Assembly: GCA_910592005.1 (NCBI GenBank)
Contig: CAJVPP010002906.1
Coordinates: forward strand, 1 to 13,186
Reading direction: 5' to 3'
Source of the DNA: Funneliformis mosseae
Taxonomy: Eukaryota; Glomeromycota; Glomeromycetes; Glomerales; Glomeraceae
DNA: 13,186 bases
The position numbers and the translations under genes were made by a program. The notes beneath the pieces were generated by a model, which did not search any database, was not told where the DNA came from, and saw nothing but the letters and a program-made list of their open reading frames with translations. Positions 1 through 8,131 of the stretch are shown piece by piece. The stretch's first letter is position 1, and each line of letters starts with the position of its first letter.

Positions 1-26
1 CGAATTGCAACATTATTAAAATTTAA

Positions 27-65
27 GTTGCAACAGGTGACAAATAAGCGTCACAATGTTGCAAC
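27..65. repeat. Hairpin with GTTGCAAC ends
   Basis: The 8-bp palindrome GTTGCAAC occurs at 27-34 and again at 58-65. The arms 27-41 and 50-65 pair as GTTGCAACA-xx-GTGAC with a two-base mismatch and an 8-base loop. A related TTGCAAC lies at 5-11. This resembles the fold-back end of a small DNA transposon, but no second end is visible because the window starts here. Confidence 0.5.
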
Positions 66-76
66 ACCATCTTTAG

Positions 77-632
77 TTTAGAATGATTGAAGTTATCATT
101 CAAAATGAACAATAAGAAAATCGTTCATTTAGAACGATCGAAGTTATCGTTTTAAACAAATGATAAAAGAATCATTTGTTTAGAACGATTGAAGTTATCT
201 TTCCAAACGAACAATAAAAAAATCGTTCGATTAGAATGATTAAATTATCATTTCAATTGAACAATAAAAAAATCATTCATTTAGAACGATTGAAGTTATC
301 GTTTCAAACGAATGATAAAAGAATCGTTTGTTTGAAACGATTAAAGTTATCTAAATGAACGATAAGAAAATCGTTCATTTAGAACGATTGAAGTTATTAT
401 TCTAAATGAACGATAAAAGAATTGTTCATTTGGAATGATTGAAGTTATCGTTCCAAACGAACGATAAAAAAATTGTTCGATTAGAACGATTAAATTATTG
501 TTCTAATTGAATGATAAAAAAATCATTCATTTGGAACGATTGAAGTTATTATTCCAAACGAACGATAAGAAAATTGTTTGATTGAAACGATTAAATTATC
601 ATTTCAAAAGAACAATAAAAGGATTGTTCTAA
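77..632. repeat. 51-bp tandem satellite, about 11 copies
   Basis: The motif GAACGATTGAAGTTAT (or its T/A variants) recurs with starts near 81, 132, 183, 234, 284, 334, 382, 433, 484, 534 and 585, a period of 50-51 bp with one shorter unit. Each unit contains two short stem-loops: GAACGAT, a 7-base spacer, ATCGTTC, and then GAACGAT, a 6-base A-rich spacer, ATCGTTC. Two unit variants are visible (GATTGAAGTTAT and GATTAAATTAT). In several units both arms of a stem change together (C to T in one arm and G to A in the other), while other units have a single mismatch. No coding potential is seen. Satellite or heterochromatin DNA is an inference. Confidence 0.9.
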
Positions 633-635
633 ATG

Positions 636-805
636 ATCTGAAATTTCAGATTAATCCAAAATTTTCAGTTCAGTTTAGATTTTTACTGATTTACGGCTCA
701 GTTCAGTTTTGGATTGGCATTTTTAGGATTTATAATCTGAACTGAACTGAACTGAAATTTTCGGATTGGTTTTGGATTGGCCTATAATCTGAACTGAACT
801 GAACC
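636..805. repeat. Palindrome and inverted (AACTG)n repeats
   Basis: 636-651 is a perfect 16-bp palindrome (ATCTGAAATTTCAGAT). It is followed by TTCAGTTCAG tracts at about 664-673 and 698-709. Their complement, AATCTGAACTGAACTGAA, lies at about 734-755 and again at 786-803. GGATTGG/CCAATCC-type words are interspersed. The tracts face each other and could fold into a long imperfect hairpin. They look like a degenerate pentanucleotide microsatellite, possibly the end of a mobile element. Confidence 0.7.
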
Positions 806-1079
806 GTTTGGAGCATTAATTAAAAATTATCTTTTAAATGATATTTCATTTATTTTCATTCTTTTTAATAAATTATGAATTGTTTAAGCTGAACATCTTA
901 AACAGTAATTCTAAGAAATAATAAGAAGAAATAAAAGTGATAAGAACCTTTAATCAAACTTTCAGAATATATATTTTTTCTTATTTTTTTTATTTTTTTT
1001 CATTTTTAAAATGATCTATTTATAGAAAAATATATGGAGTTTTATATCTTATGTTTTCTTAGTATAGAAAGTATAATGT
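806..1079. other. A+T-rich stretch, nothing recognised
   Basis: Low-complexity A+T-rich DNA with T-tracts around 968-1000. I see no open frame, splice pattern or repeat worth naming. Confidence 0.5.
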
Positions 1080-1954
1080 GAAATCCAAATCATTTATAGT
1101 CAAGCATTATTATTCAAAAATATAATAGATTTTTTGAAAATATTTTTTATAATATAATATCAAAAGATAAATTAAATTTAACTAATAATTAATATTTTAA
1201 TAATTAGAATACCTTATCTGAAAATTTGATTAAAAAATTAAGAAGATTACGTAGAAATCTATTTACACAAGAAGATACACAACATTTATCTAATAAAAAT
1301 TTTCAAAATTATAAATCAGTATCAATAAATAATTGTATTAAAGTAAAGCAGATCTTATTTTACTAGTATCTAATGATATTGATAAAGTTGTTAACTTAGA
1401 CATTTTAAAGAATTTAAAAAACTTTAGTTTTATAATTAAGGATTTAGAAGAAAGAATCTTAGAATTAATAGCAACACTAACAATAACAGCAATATAACTA
1501 TCACTATCAAAATCATTATCAGCAGTATTGAAAAATTTGGGAAAATTAACCAAAAAAATTGCAAAATACATTGAAGAAATTATACTGTTTCAATTTTTAC
1601 AATTAATATTAATCATATTCAAAGATTAATTACATAAATATAAGCTACATAAAGTAGTTTTGCTTGAATATAATGAATATATTTAAGAAACTTATCAGGT
1701 AGTTCATGATATTTTCAATAAATTTTTAATATATATTTCTTACTCTTTGTACAAAAAATATCAGGAAGAAGAGTAAAAATTCATTTCCTTTTTTTAAAAA
1801 TAAATTAAATAAATTATTACTGAAATATGCAGAAGAATTCAGGTTTGTAGAGGATAGCAATTCCCTTACTATTACTATTACTATCATTAGCAGCAACAGA
1901 AGAGCAAGACAATCATTACCATTATTAGCAGTAGCAATAATAACAACAAAATAA
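1080..1954 (+). pseudogene. Decayed gene of unknown family
   Basis: No recognised family. A protein-like reading runs along the plus strand with few interruptions. It starts in the frame of position 1211 (segments ENLIKKLRRLRRNLFTQED and NKNFQNYKSVSINNCIKVKQ), slips by one base near 1346, and continues from 1348 to 1776 (ADLILLVSNDIDKVVNLDI, then FSFIIKDLEERILELIATL, then EYNEYI-stop-ETYQVVHDIFNKF). A second slip near 1774 leads into KLNKLLLKYAEEFRFVEDSN and a Ser/Thr/Ile-rich tail ending at TAA 1952-1954. The internal stops seen are all TAA or TAG (for example TAA at 1495, 1627, 1684 and 1774) and sit where Gln would fit, as expected from CAA or CAG to TAA or TAG. The true start is not located, and a further frame (about 1988-2060) could extend the 3' end. 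The charged helical segments suggest a mostly alpha-helical protein. The plus strand fits better than its antisense, which is Leu/Phe/Ile-rich. Confidence 0.55.
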
Positions 1955-2043
1955 AAAACAATTAAAAACTTCAAATTAAAAAAAAAATTCGTTATATGAA
2001 ATAAAAATTATTTGAAGAATATTAGGAATTTAAAAAAAAAATC

Positions 2044-3081
2044 CTAATAATGATAATCTAATATAGGTAGATCATATTTTTTTATTCTGCAGATAATACA
2101 TTTCACAATTTCACTAAACGATCATACATGTAGATTATGTAGTTATTCATTTACAAAAAATAAATTATATTATGAATATAGTTGAAATAAATGTTTATAA
2201 TTAAAATATTTTTCAGAATCAGTCAAGTCAAACTAGTTAAATAATTGTGACTTTTATCCTATTTTTAATTTTAATGTGAGTTGATTAAGATGATTTATAG
2301 ATGATAGTAAATTATTTTGTTTTGCATACTAAGATAAGATAAATATTTCACTTATTTTATTTTTATAATTTGATAATTGATAAGAAGTTAGTAAAATCAT
2401 TTCTGCCTAATAGGTGAAATACAAGTTAGCTCAAAGTTTAGAGTATTTGGTATAGTTATTTTTTTACTATAATCATTTAGCCGAAAAATAAGCTTCATAG
2501 CAAATTGAATAACTATTATAATCATAAGATACTAATACCAATTTATTCTTTTCTGAGTGAGAAAGAGATTGAGATAAAAGTTTCAATTGGAGACGCTTTA
2601 TTTCAGCTTCTTTTTGTAATAAATACTATTTATATTGCCAAATTTGAAATTTTCTTTTATTAATTACTTGGAGAATTTCTTTTCTTCTTGCATGTTCATT
2701 TGAATTAGTATCTCTAATAATACATTTCTTTAAATGACTATTTCAATATAAATGATCATCTATAAGCCTTTCAGAAATGAATATCAAAGAGTTACATATA
2801 CTACAATATATATAGTTTAATAGATATCTGTAAATTCTTTTAGTATCACAACTAATATCATAAAATTTTTCATACATGCAAATATATTCATTCTTAGAAA
2901 AAATTCCTTGGTTCTCTTTAAGTAATATTTTGAATGAACTATAAATATAAGAGTACTATATTTCTGGCATTTCATAATCATATTGCTTTTCTAAAGTATA
3001 TATTACACTTATTATCCTTTTATATGTAGAGTTACAATTAGATAAATAAAGCATAAACTAGGCTTTACTATCTAAATCCAT
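2044..3081 (-). pseudogene. Decayed gene with U1/matrin-like zinc finger
   Basis: On the minus strand one frame stays in register from ATG at 3081-3079 down to about 2044, some 345 codons, with no frameshift seen. It is broken only by TAG, TAA and TGA codons, which sit mostly where Gln or Trp fits. The start is MDLDSKA-stop-FMLYLSNCN. About residues 95-125 hold C-x2-C (YCSICNS), then H-x5-H (DDHLY-stop-NSHLKKC) 13 residues later, which matches the spacing of U1-C/matrin-type zinc fingers. A basic, coiled-coil-like helix follows (KRKFQIW, then LLQKEAEIKRLQLKLLSQSL). The second half (about AEMILLTSYQLSNYKNKISE to IVKCIICRIKKYDLPILDYH) has more stops and no recognised domain. Retained Gln codons are all CAA and no CAG survives. 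The family is not identified; an RNA- or DNA-binding role is inference from the finger only. It converges on the plus-strand remnant at 1080-1954. Confidence 0.6.
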
Positions 3082-3374
3082 ATTTTACAGGTGTTTAATC
3101 AATAAAATAGCGAATTATAGTAAATTATAATGTTTTATAGCAATTTTACTGATTTGTTGTTTTATAATAATTTATAGTAATTTATAGCAGTATACTATAA
3201 TAAATATTAGATTTATTTTTTGTTCAATTATTCAGATAAAAACATATTATGATTCAATTAAATTAAATCCAATTACCATAAACAGCTAAAATTTGTATCA
3301 CATGTAATCTTAAATCCTTACTAGTTTCTCAATAGTTTTAAAAGTTTTTAAAAGCTAGCGAGTTTTTATAAATT
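3082..3374. promoter_or_regulatory. Spacer between two divergent gene starts
   Basis: This 293-bp A+T-rich spacer separates the ATG of the minus-strand remnant (3081) from the ATG of the plus-strand remnant (3375), so it would have held both promoters. It contains repeated TTATAGTAAATTATA-like and AATTTATAGTAATTTATAGC-like words around 3112-3195. No defined promoter element can be called. Confidence 0.3.
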
Positions 3375-3611
3375 ATGAGATAAGCAGCAAGAAGATAGTT
3401 TAATTTATTTGATAAGCAGTCATATAGTATTTATAAAAATATACAATTTAAAAAAGGAGAAAAGCCTAATACAGGTAAAACTTTATTTGATAAGTATATA
3501 TAAACTTATTTTGGTTAATACATTGAGGATAAAAAATAGCTAAAAGAAAAGTGAACTATTTATTTTTCATATTTTGATTTCTTTGATTCACAGGTTAATG
3601 AAGTCATGTAA
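3375..3611 (+). pseudogene. Decayed gene start, unknown family
   Basis: From ATG 3375 a single frame reads MR-stop-AARR-stop-FNLFDKQSYSIYKN, then IQFKKGEKPNTGKTLFDKYI, then stop-TYFG-stop-YIEDKK-stop-LKEK-stop. Stops are TAA 3381, TAG 3396, then TAA, TAA, TAG 3537 and TGA 3552. All would be Gln or Trp before a C to T or G to A change. The first in-frame upstream triplet before the ATG is a stop at 3369, which supports the start. The frame can be followed to TAA 3609-3611. The purine-rich plus strand and the Gly/Lys/Asp content favour real coding on this strand. Its 3' end overlaps the 3' end of the minus-strand remnant at 3560-4290, so the true end is uncertain. No family recognised. Confidence 0.45.
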
Positions 3612-4290
3612 CTATAACACAGTAACTATTCAAATTCTGCTTTAATAGCATCAATGTTATTCTAACTTAGCTTGTAGATTTGTAAAGCTAAAAATGATTT
3701 TATCAATTGTATCTTATCATACCTAATATAATTAAATAAATTATAAACTTTTCTTTTTCTTTTTATTTTTTCTCAATGGAATTTTTGAGAAATCATATAA
3801 AAACTATTTTGTAATTTCTTTGACTAGCATTCTTTAAGCCTTATAATTTCTATAACTATTTTTGAATCTATCAAAATTTTTTCAAGTTCTTTTCTAAACA
3901 AATAATATCTCATAATAACTACTTAATTTGTATTTTTATTTTTATTTTTAGCTATAATAATTGCCTCATATAATTCAGTAAGATTTCTGAAGTTAATGCA
4001 TATTAATGCTCATAGAACTTAGCATTTTAGCTCCTTGATAAGTTTTTTAATAATAGGTAATTTTTCGTTATTAGTTGAGGTCTTCTGCTTTTTACTAGAT
4101 GATTTTTCAGTAGAAGTAGGATTTATAATACATTTATTCTACGTGATGTTTGAGTCTTGAGTTTCTAAATTATTAGTTACTATATAATTATCATCAATTT
4201 TTATATTATCAGTTTCTATACTATTAGTTAATAGGCATATAGGACACAATTTTCGCAGATTATTAATATAGTCATAATATATATTATATT
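3560..4290 (-). pseudogene. Decayed gene, Cys-pair and Ser/Asn linker protein
   Basis: One minus-strand frame runs without frameshift from about 4290 to TAA at 3562-3560. It begins near YDYINNLRKLCPICLLTNSI with a C-x2-C pair, then has a low-complexity Ser/Thr/Asn/Lys linker (PTSTEKSSSKKQKTSTNNEK), then helical segments (LTELYEAIIIAKNKNKNTN, YYLFRKELEKILIDSKIVIE, basic KIKRKRKVYNLFNYIRYDK) and ends near IDAIKAEFE-stop-LLCYSY and ESKKSKYEK-stop. Internal stops (TAG, TAA, TGA) mostly fit Gln or Trp. The KIKRKRK run could be a nuclear localisation signal. The 5' end is not located. The frame stays fairly open further upstream, but there the plus-strand reading is more protein-like. Family unknown. 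Confidence 0.5.
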
Positions 4291-4295
4291 TGCAG

Positions 4296-4690
4296 GTTAA
4301 GTATACAAGTAGTTTTGAGAGACCTTGAGGTTAAGGAAAGATCTGAAGAAAATCTAGAGGAAGAAGATACAAAGAAAGATTTTTAGAGCATTTAGTATAT
4401 CTTAAAGTACTTTTAATTTGCTGAATTATTATACTCTCAATCTTTTCTATTCATATAGGTAGTAAAGATAGGGTAAATATTCTCATTAAATTAGATAAAG
4501 GTGAAATTTCACTTGATTAAAAGGTCTTTCTAAGATCAGATATTGACAGATTGGAAATAATACTAAGAGTATCAGCTTGGCTTAAAATATTTATGCTCTT
4601 TTTATAGCTAAAAACTAAATATGTGTTTTGAGTGCTAAGAAAAAAGTTTTTAATAAAGAATCTGTGAAGAATAATTTAAATATTAGTTAA
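4296..4690 (+). pseudogene. Decayed coding segment, possibly two exons
   Basis: A good 3' splice-like sequence (ATATTTGCAG ending at 4295) precedes an acidic open segment, VVLRDLEVKERSEENLEEED, which stays open until TAG 4384. The reading then moves to another frame (about 4463-4690: KDRVNILIKLDKGEISLD, stop, KVFLRSDIDRLEIILRVSAW). A short intron of about 64-68 bases (GTATAT at 4395 to ATATAG 4458 or GTAG 4462) could join the two frames, but this is inference. Plus-strand purine richness and the charged composition support coding here rather than on the minus strand. Family unknown. It could belong upstream to the HNH gene or be a separate gene. Confidence 0.35.
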
Positions 4691-4755
4691 TTATTAGGAA
4701 ACTCTGTGATTTAAATTTAAAAAGTTAATATAATGATAAATAATAAACATTAATA

Positions 4756-5146
4756 ATGGAAGTTTGGTTACTAGTAGTATTTACTTCAAATTTAGTATCT
4801 AATTTTAGTTAAATTAAAAATAATGGCAAAATTTTAAGATTAAGTGTTCACAAAAATGATTATATATGAATAGACCTTAACATTAATAATATCAAAACTA
4901 ATATTGCAGTTCATATTTTAGTTGTATAAGTATTTATTCTTAATCCAGAAAATAAATCCTACTCAGAAAAATCTATGTTAATCATATTAATGGTATCAAG
5001 CATAATAATCAAGCTATAATTTAGAATGAATAACTTCTAAAGAGAATACTAAATGTAAAGTATTCTCAAATCCAGATAATAGTAACTTCAGAAAAATTGT
5101 GTAAAAGACTTTAGGTGAGAATGTTATTCAGATTTGGGATTTTATA
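4756..5146 (+). pseudogene. HNH endonuclease-like gene, 5' part
   Basis: This is the first NUMOD/HNH module of a gene cut by the transposon at 5147. Read from ATG 4756 it gives SNLVSNFS-stop-IKNNGKILRLS (NUMOD4-like beta-strand module, Gly to Ser), then IAVHILVV-stop-VFILNPENK (the RVHRLVAQAF-x-NPENK motif of HNH proteins). After a small indel near 4970 it reads VNHINGIKHNNQA (HNH core). After another indel it reads NLE-stop-ITSKENTKCK, where TGA 5027-5029 replaces the Trp of NLEW. A NUMOD1-like helix follows (RKIV-stop-KTLGENVIQIWDFI), ending at ATA 5144-5146. Stops TAA 4810, TGA 4867 and TAA 4927 fit Gln or Arg. HNH proteins of this kind nick or cut DNA and are often self-spreading. This copy cannot be functional. 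The start is tentative. Confidence 0.85.
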
Positions 5147-5166
5147 TAGTCAACTTCCATTATAGT
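5147..5166 (+). repeat. Left terminal inverted repeat
   Basis: 20 bp, TAGTCAACT-TCCA-TTATAGT. It matches the inverted right end at about 17 of 20 positions, and all three differences are transitions. It is preceded by the TA duplication at 5145-5146. Confidence 0.8.
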
Positions 5167-5202
5167 CACCTTTATTATAGTCACATTATTCTATATAGTC
5201 AC
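5161..5202 (+). repeat. Subterminal TATAGTCAC repeats
   Basis: TATAGTCAC occurs at 5161, 5176 and 5194 in direct orientation. Looser copies (TATAGTTAC, TATAATTACTATCACC) follow to about 5278. The same word is present at 9725 and 9741 near the right end. Such subterminal copies are plausible transposase-binding sites (inference). Confidence 0.6.
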
Positions 5203-5551
5203 CCTAATTAGATGTCCTGAATTTTTATTATATAAATCCTACTGTTTATAGTTACATTCTACCTATAATTACTATCACCCTTATTTAAATTTTTATATTA
5301 AAAATATCATTTATAATCATATAATCACATGAAAATTTAGCATAAAGAAAAAAATATTAAAAAACTTTTGTAATATTACAAAGTTTTTTCTAATACATTT
5401 TTTATTAAATATATATGTTGACCATATTAACTAATATTATCTTTCATTTTACATATACTCATAAATTTATAAATATTAAAGTATATTTGCTCTTGGTCAA
5501 ATATAGATTAATCTATATCTGTTGATTCTAAATATTATGTAGAAGTGGTAA
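5203..5551. other. Left arm of transposon, non-coding
   Basis: A+T-rich DNA without a supported gene. The one clear structure is a nearly perfect palindrome at 5359-5389 (AAAAAACTTT, one extra T, GTAATATTAC, AAAGTTTTTT), which could form a stem with 15-bp arms. Confidence 0.5.
5359..5389. repeat. Long palindrome in transposon left arm
   Basis: The two arms AAAAAACTTT(T)GTAAT and ATTACAAAGTTTTTT are perfect complements apart from one bulged T. The symmetry centre is ATAT. It could be the centre of a fold-back element or a transcription stop hairpin. Function unknown. Confidence 0.6.
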
Positions 5552-5902
5552 GCTTTATTTAAAAAAAAATTTTTTTTTTTTAACAGAAAATCAGAAAAAA
5601 AAACTATAAAAAAAACTGAATATGAAATTAAAGAAGAAAATGGAAAAGAAAAAGGAATAATAATAGTTGAAGAGAATGAGTTAAAAGTTTATTTTAAAAA
5701 AGGAATATCAATAGTTGGAGTGATAATTAGGTTAAAAAAAAAGAATTATATAGAGGGGTTTTTAGTTTGTGATGGTATTTTGGTATTAGATAGTAAAAGT
5801 AGAGAGATGAATTTTTATGGTAATGTAAATCTTTGTAAAGAAGGAGAATTGGAAAAATGAGAAGTATTTAAATTTTCTAGTAAAATAAATATTAAAATTT
5901 AA
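5552..5902 (+). pseudogene. Small C-depleted open frame, unknown protein
   Basis: The frame is open from 5552 to TGA 5858-5860 (102 codons). If that TGA is a former Trp or Arg codon, it runs on to TAA 5900-5902. Segments: TEYEIKEENGKEKGIIIVEE, then NELKVYFKKGISIVGVIIRL, then NYIEGFLVCDGILVLDSKS and MNFYGNVNLCKEGELEK. A T-tract followed by AACAG (5570-5586) looks like a 3' splice site, so this may be an internal exon; GTAAGC at 5548 would make an intron of only 39 bases. No ATG lies near the 5' end. The sense strand has plenty of G but very few C, so Pro, His and Gln are nearly absent. It differs from its surroundings in being almost free of stops. Family unknown. It lies inside the transposon but need not belong to it. 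Confidence 0.5.
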
Positions 5903-5935
5903 GTTAAAATAAGTTTAAAATATGGATAAATCTAA

Positions 5936-6261
5936 TTGTAACATCCTGTAATATGTCTTATTTGTAACATTCAAAATTTTATTCAATCAAAATTTAAGAT
6001 CAGATATAATATTAATAATTTAGCAAATCAAAATAAATGATCATTTGTATAATGAAAATAAGAATTTTTTTAAAAAATTTCAAAAAATTGTTTGTAATTA
6101 AAATTTTATCTATGAAACTGTTTTTAATACATTAAGTAAAAATTTTCTAAATTAAATTTTACATTTAAAAATCTTGTTTATAAAATATTTAATAAAATAA
6201 TTTATTATTAAGAAAAATAAAAAAAGGTGTTATAAATAAGATATGTAACAGAATATTACAA
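5936..6261. mobile_element. MITE-like unit with 34-bp inverted repeats
   Basis: The arms 5936-5969 (TTGTAACATCCTGTAATATG and on) and 6228-6261 (inverted) match at 28 of 34 positions, and five of the six differences are transitions. The 258-bp interior is A+T-rich and non-coding. A short non-autonomous element with terminal inverted repeats, nested in the larger transposon, is the simplest reading. I could not define a target duplication. Confidence 0.6.
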
Positions 6262-6429
6262 ATACATTTTTTCTTAAAATATTTGAAAGTTAAATAATAA
6301 ATCTTACAGTACATTAATTCAGATTGCTTTCTTTCTTCTACTTGAAAAACTAAAAAAATAAATATTTGAATTTAACTAAATTTTAAAATAAATATCAAAC
6401 AGAATATATTTTTAATTACTTACTAGGTT

Positions 6430-6808
6430 TATTCCAAAATGGAGTTTTAAATTATTTTTCATATTTTTCATCAATTTTACTTTATCTTCCTTTTGAATTT
6501 TTCTTTTGCATAAAGTTCAAATAATTAAAAATATTGATTGTTTATAATTTTTATTTTATAAAATTAGATTGTTTGCTTTTTTAATCAGAATTTTACTTAT
6601 CTTACAATCCTTAATCATCCCTTTAAACTTTGCTTAATATTGTACTGGTATAATATTCATATTAAATTTTTCTTTGATTTTATCTACAATATTTTTCCAA
6701 AAAAGTAACTTTGATCTTCTAAGATAAATCAATATTCTTCATTTCTGTTTTTTTTTTATTGATCAATAATTTAACTTTATTATTATTTTAATCAATTGTG
6801 TTTGGCAT
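6430..6808 (-). pseudogene. Decayed gene, possibly Myb/SANT-like
   Basis: Minus-strand reading from ATG 6808-6806: MPNTID-stop-NNNKVKLLINKKK, then TEMKNIDLS-stop-KIKVTFLE. After a frame change it gives KNIVDKIKEKFNMNIIPVQY, stop, AKFKGMIKDCKISK. After another change it gives SKIDEKYEK-stop-FKTPFWNKPSK. The pattern K-N-I-x-D-K-I followed by a second helix and K-F-K-x-M-x-K-x-C is reminiscent of fungal Myb/SANT-like DNA-binding proteins, some of which partner Harbinger-type transposases. The resemblance is from memory and weak. Stops are mostly TAA where Gln, Glu or Lys would fit. It lies inside the Tigger-type element on the opposite strand to its transposase, so it is probably a nested remnant. 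Confidence 0.4.
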
Positions 6809-7136
6809 TTTTAATAATTGAAAATTTAAAAATTATTAAATTTAATTTTTTAACAATTAATTAAAGAAAAAGAAAAAAAATACTTATAAATTTATATAAA
6901 ATTATATTGATATATGTTAGAGATTTGAAATATTTTGCATATAATAAGTAATTTTATTTAGTCAAAATTATTTAATAATTTCAAATTGCAATTGTAATTC
7001 TAATTTACACATTACATATAATTCAATTTACAAAATTATCTAATAATTACAATTTCGATAAAATTACTAAATTTACATGATTTCAATTTTTTTATTTCAG
7101 AAGAAAGTACAATTTTTAATAATAATATTTAGATAA
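6809..7136. other. A+T-rich stretch, nothing recognised
   Basis: Transposon-internal DNA with runs of AATTACAATTT-like words around 6980-7060. No gene or defined repeat could be supported. Confidence 0.4.
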
Positions 7137-7283
7137 TCACTTCTGATTTATCTCTGATTTATCTTTGGTTTTACCACCAGTTATTCTATATAAAAATTTT
7201 TCTGGATAATTAATAATTTTTTTAAATTTATGTGATTTTTAACTAAAATTTTGCAAAAACTATTCAAATTTTATTATTCTAAT
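7137..7283 (-). pseudogene. Short coding fragment, unknown
   Basis: A minus-strand frame from about 7283 to TGA 7139-7137 reads IRIIKFE-stop-FLQNFS, stop, then KSHKFKKIINYPEKFLYRI, then TGGKTKDKSEINQK-stop. The G/K/E/P-containing composition and the use of GGT, ACC and GAG codons are unlike the surrounding non-coding DNA. It is too short to assign. It could be a piece of the same nested gene as the remnant at 6430-6808. Confidence 0.35.
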
Positions 7284-7366
7284 TTAACATCAGAAATAAT
7301 ATTATCATTAAAATATTATTTAAGATAAATAATACTAAATTGTTATATGATTAAAAAAAATCATTG

Positions 7367-7389
7367 ATAATCTAGAAAATCTAGATTAT
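7367..7389. repeat. Short perfect inverted repeat
   Basis: ATAATCTAGA, spacer AAA, TCTAGATTAT. A related ATAATCTAGATTTTTAGATT lies at about 7436-7455. It sits about 155 bp upstream of the transposase ATG. A binding-site role is possible but unproven. Confidence 0.5.
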
Positions 7390-8131
7390 GAATTAGGAAT
7401 AATATTAAATTTGTTTAATCAACAAATTTTATATTATAATCTAGATTTTTAGATTTTGATAAAATTTAAATAACATGACTTGATTTTCTAATAAAAGGTC
7501 GATGTTTTACTTTAAAACAAAATTGTGTTATTACTTTAGAAGTATGCTACATTTAAAATTCACAAAAAGAATATGCACTTCTTTAACTAAATTATAATAT
7601 AAAGAAATTTGTAATTATGCTAATAATAATCCTAATAAAATTCAAAATGATATCACTTTTTTTTTAATATACAATGGACTTTAAATATAGATTGAACAAC
7701 AGTATCTAAAACATTAAAAAGAAAGATATCTTTTTAGCAATTAAAGATAGTAATATTTATGTTACTTTTAAATGTTCACGTCAAGTTAAAGTTCCTCTAG
7801 TTAATAAGGCATTAAAAATTTAGATTAGTTAGACTCTTAGTAGTTGTATATTTATTTCAGATGCGATTTTGAAAGAAAAAGCTATTTTTTTTGTAAATAA
7901 TTTGGGTATGTCTGAAAATACTTTAACTTTTTCAAATAGTTAAATTACATAATTTAAGAAAGAAATGGTCTTTGATGTCATAAATTATATGAAGAATCAA
8001 TAAGTGTCTTATTGGAAACATTATAATGATATAGCTTAGATAATATCTATAATGCTGATAAAACTGATTTATTTTTTTGTATGACTTCTAATGAAACTCT
8101 TACATATAGATCTATTAATAGAACTAAAAAA

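Noticed and set aside
77..632. CRISPR array
   Set aside because: The whole unit repeats without unique spacers, and the context is eukaryotic.
1338..1571. Minus-strand open frame of 77 codons
   Set aside because: It is antisense to a better plus-strand reading with charged helices; the minus product is Phe/Ser/Ile-rich and looks like a shadow.
1726..1974. Minus-strand open frame of 82 codons with Leu/Ile/Val runs, resembling membrane segments
   Set aside because: The hydrophobic runs come from the complement of ACT/ATT/AGC repeats in the plus-strand remnant, and the start would be TTG.
3760..4290. Plus-strand continuation of the 3375 frame as a Phe/Leu-rich membrane protein
   Set aside because: It is the antisense of the Lys/Asn/Glu-rich minus-strand reading, which is more protein-like.
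4690..5143. Upstream extension of the minus-strand gene through this stretch
   Set aside because: The frame can be followed there, but stop density is at or above chance and the plus strand carries clear HNH/NUMOD motifs.
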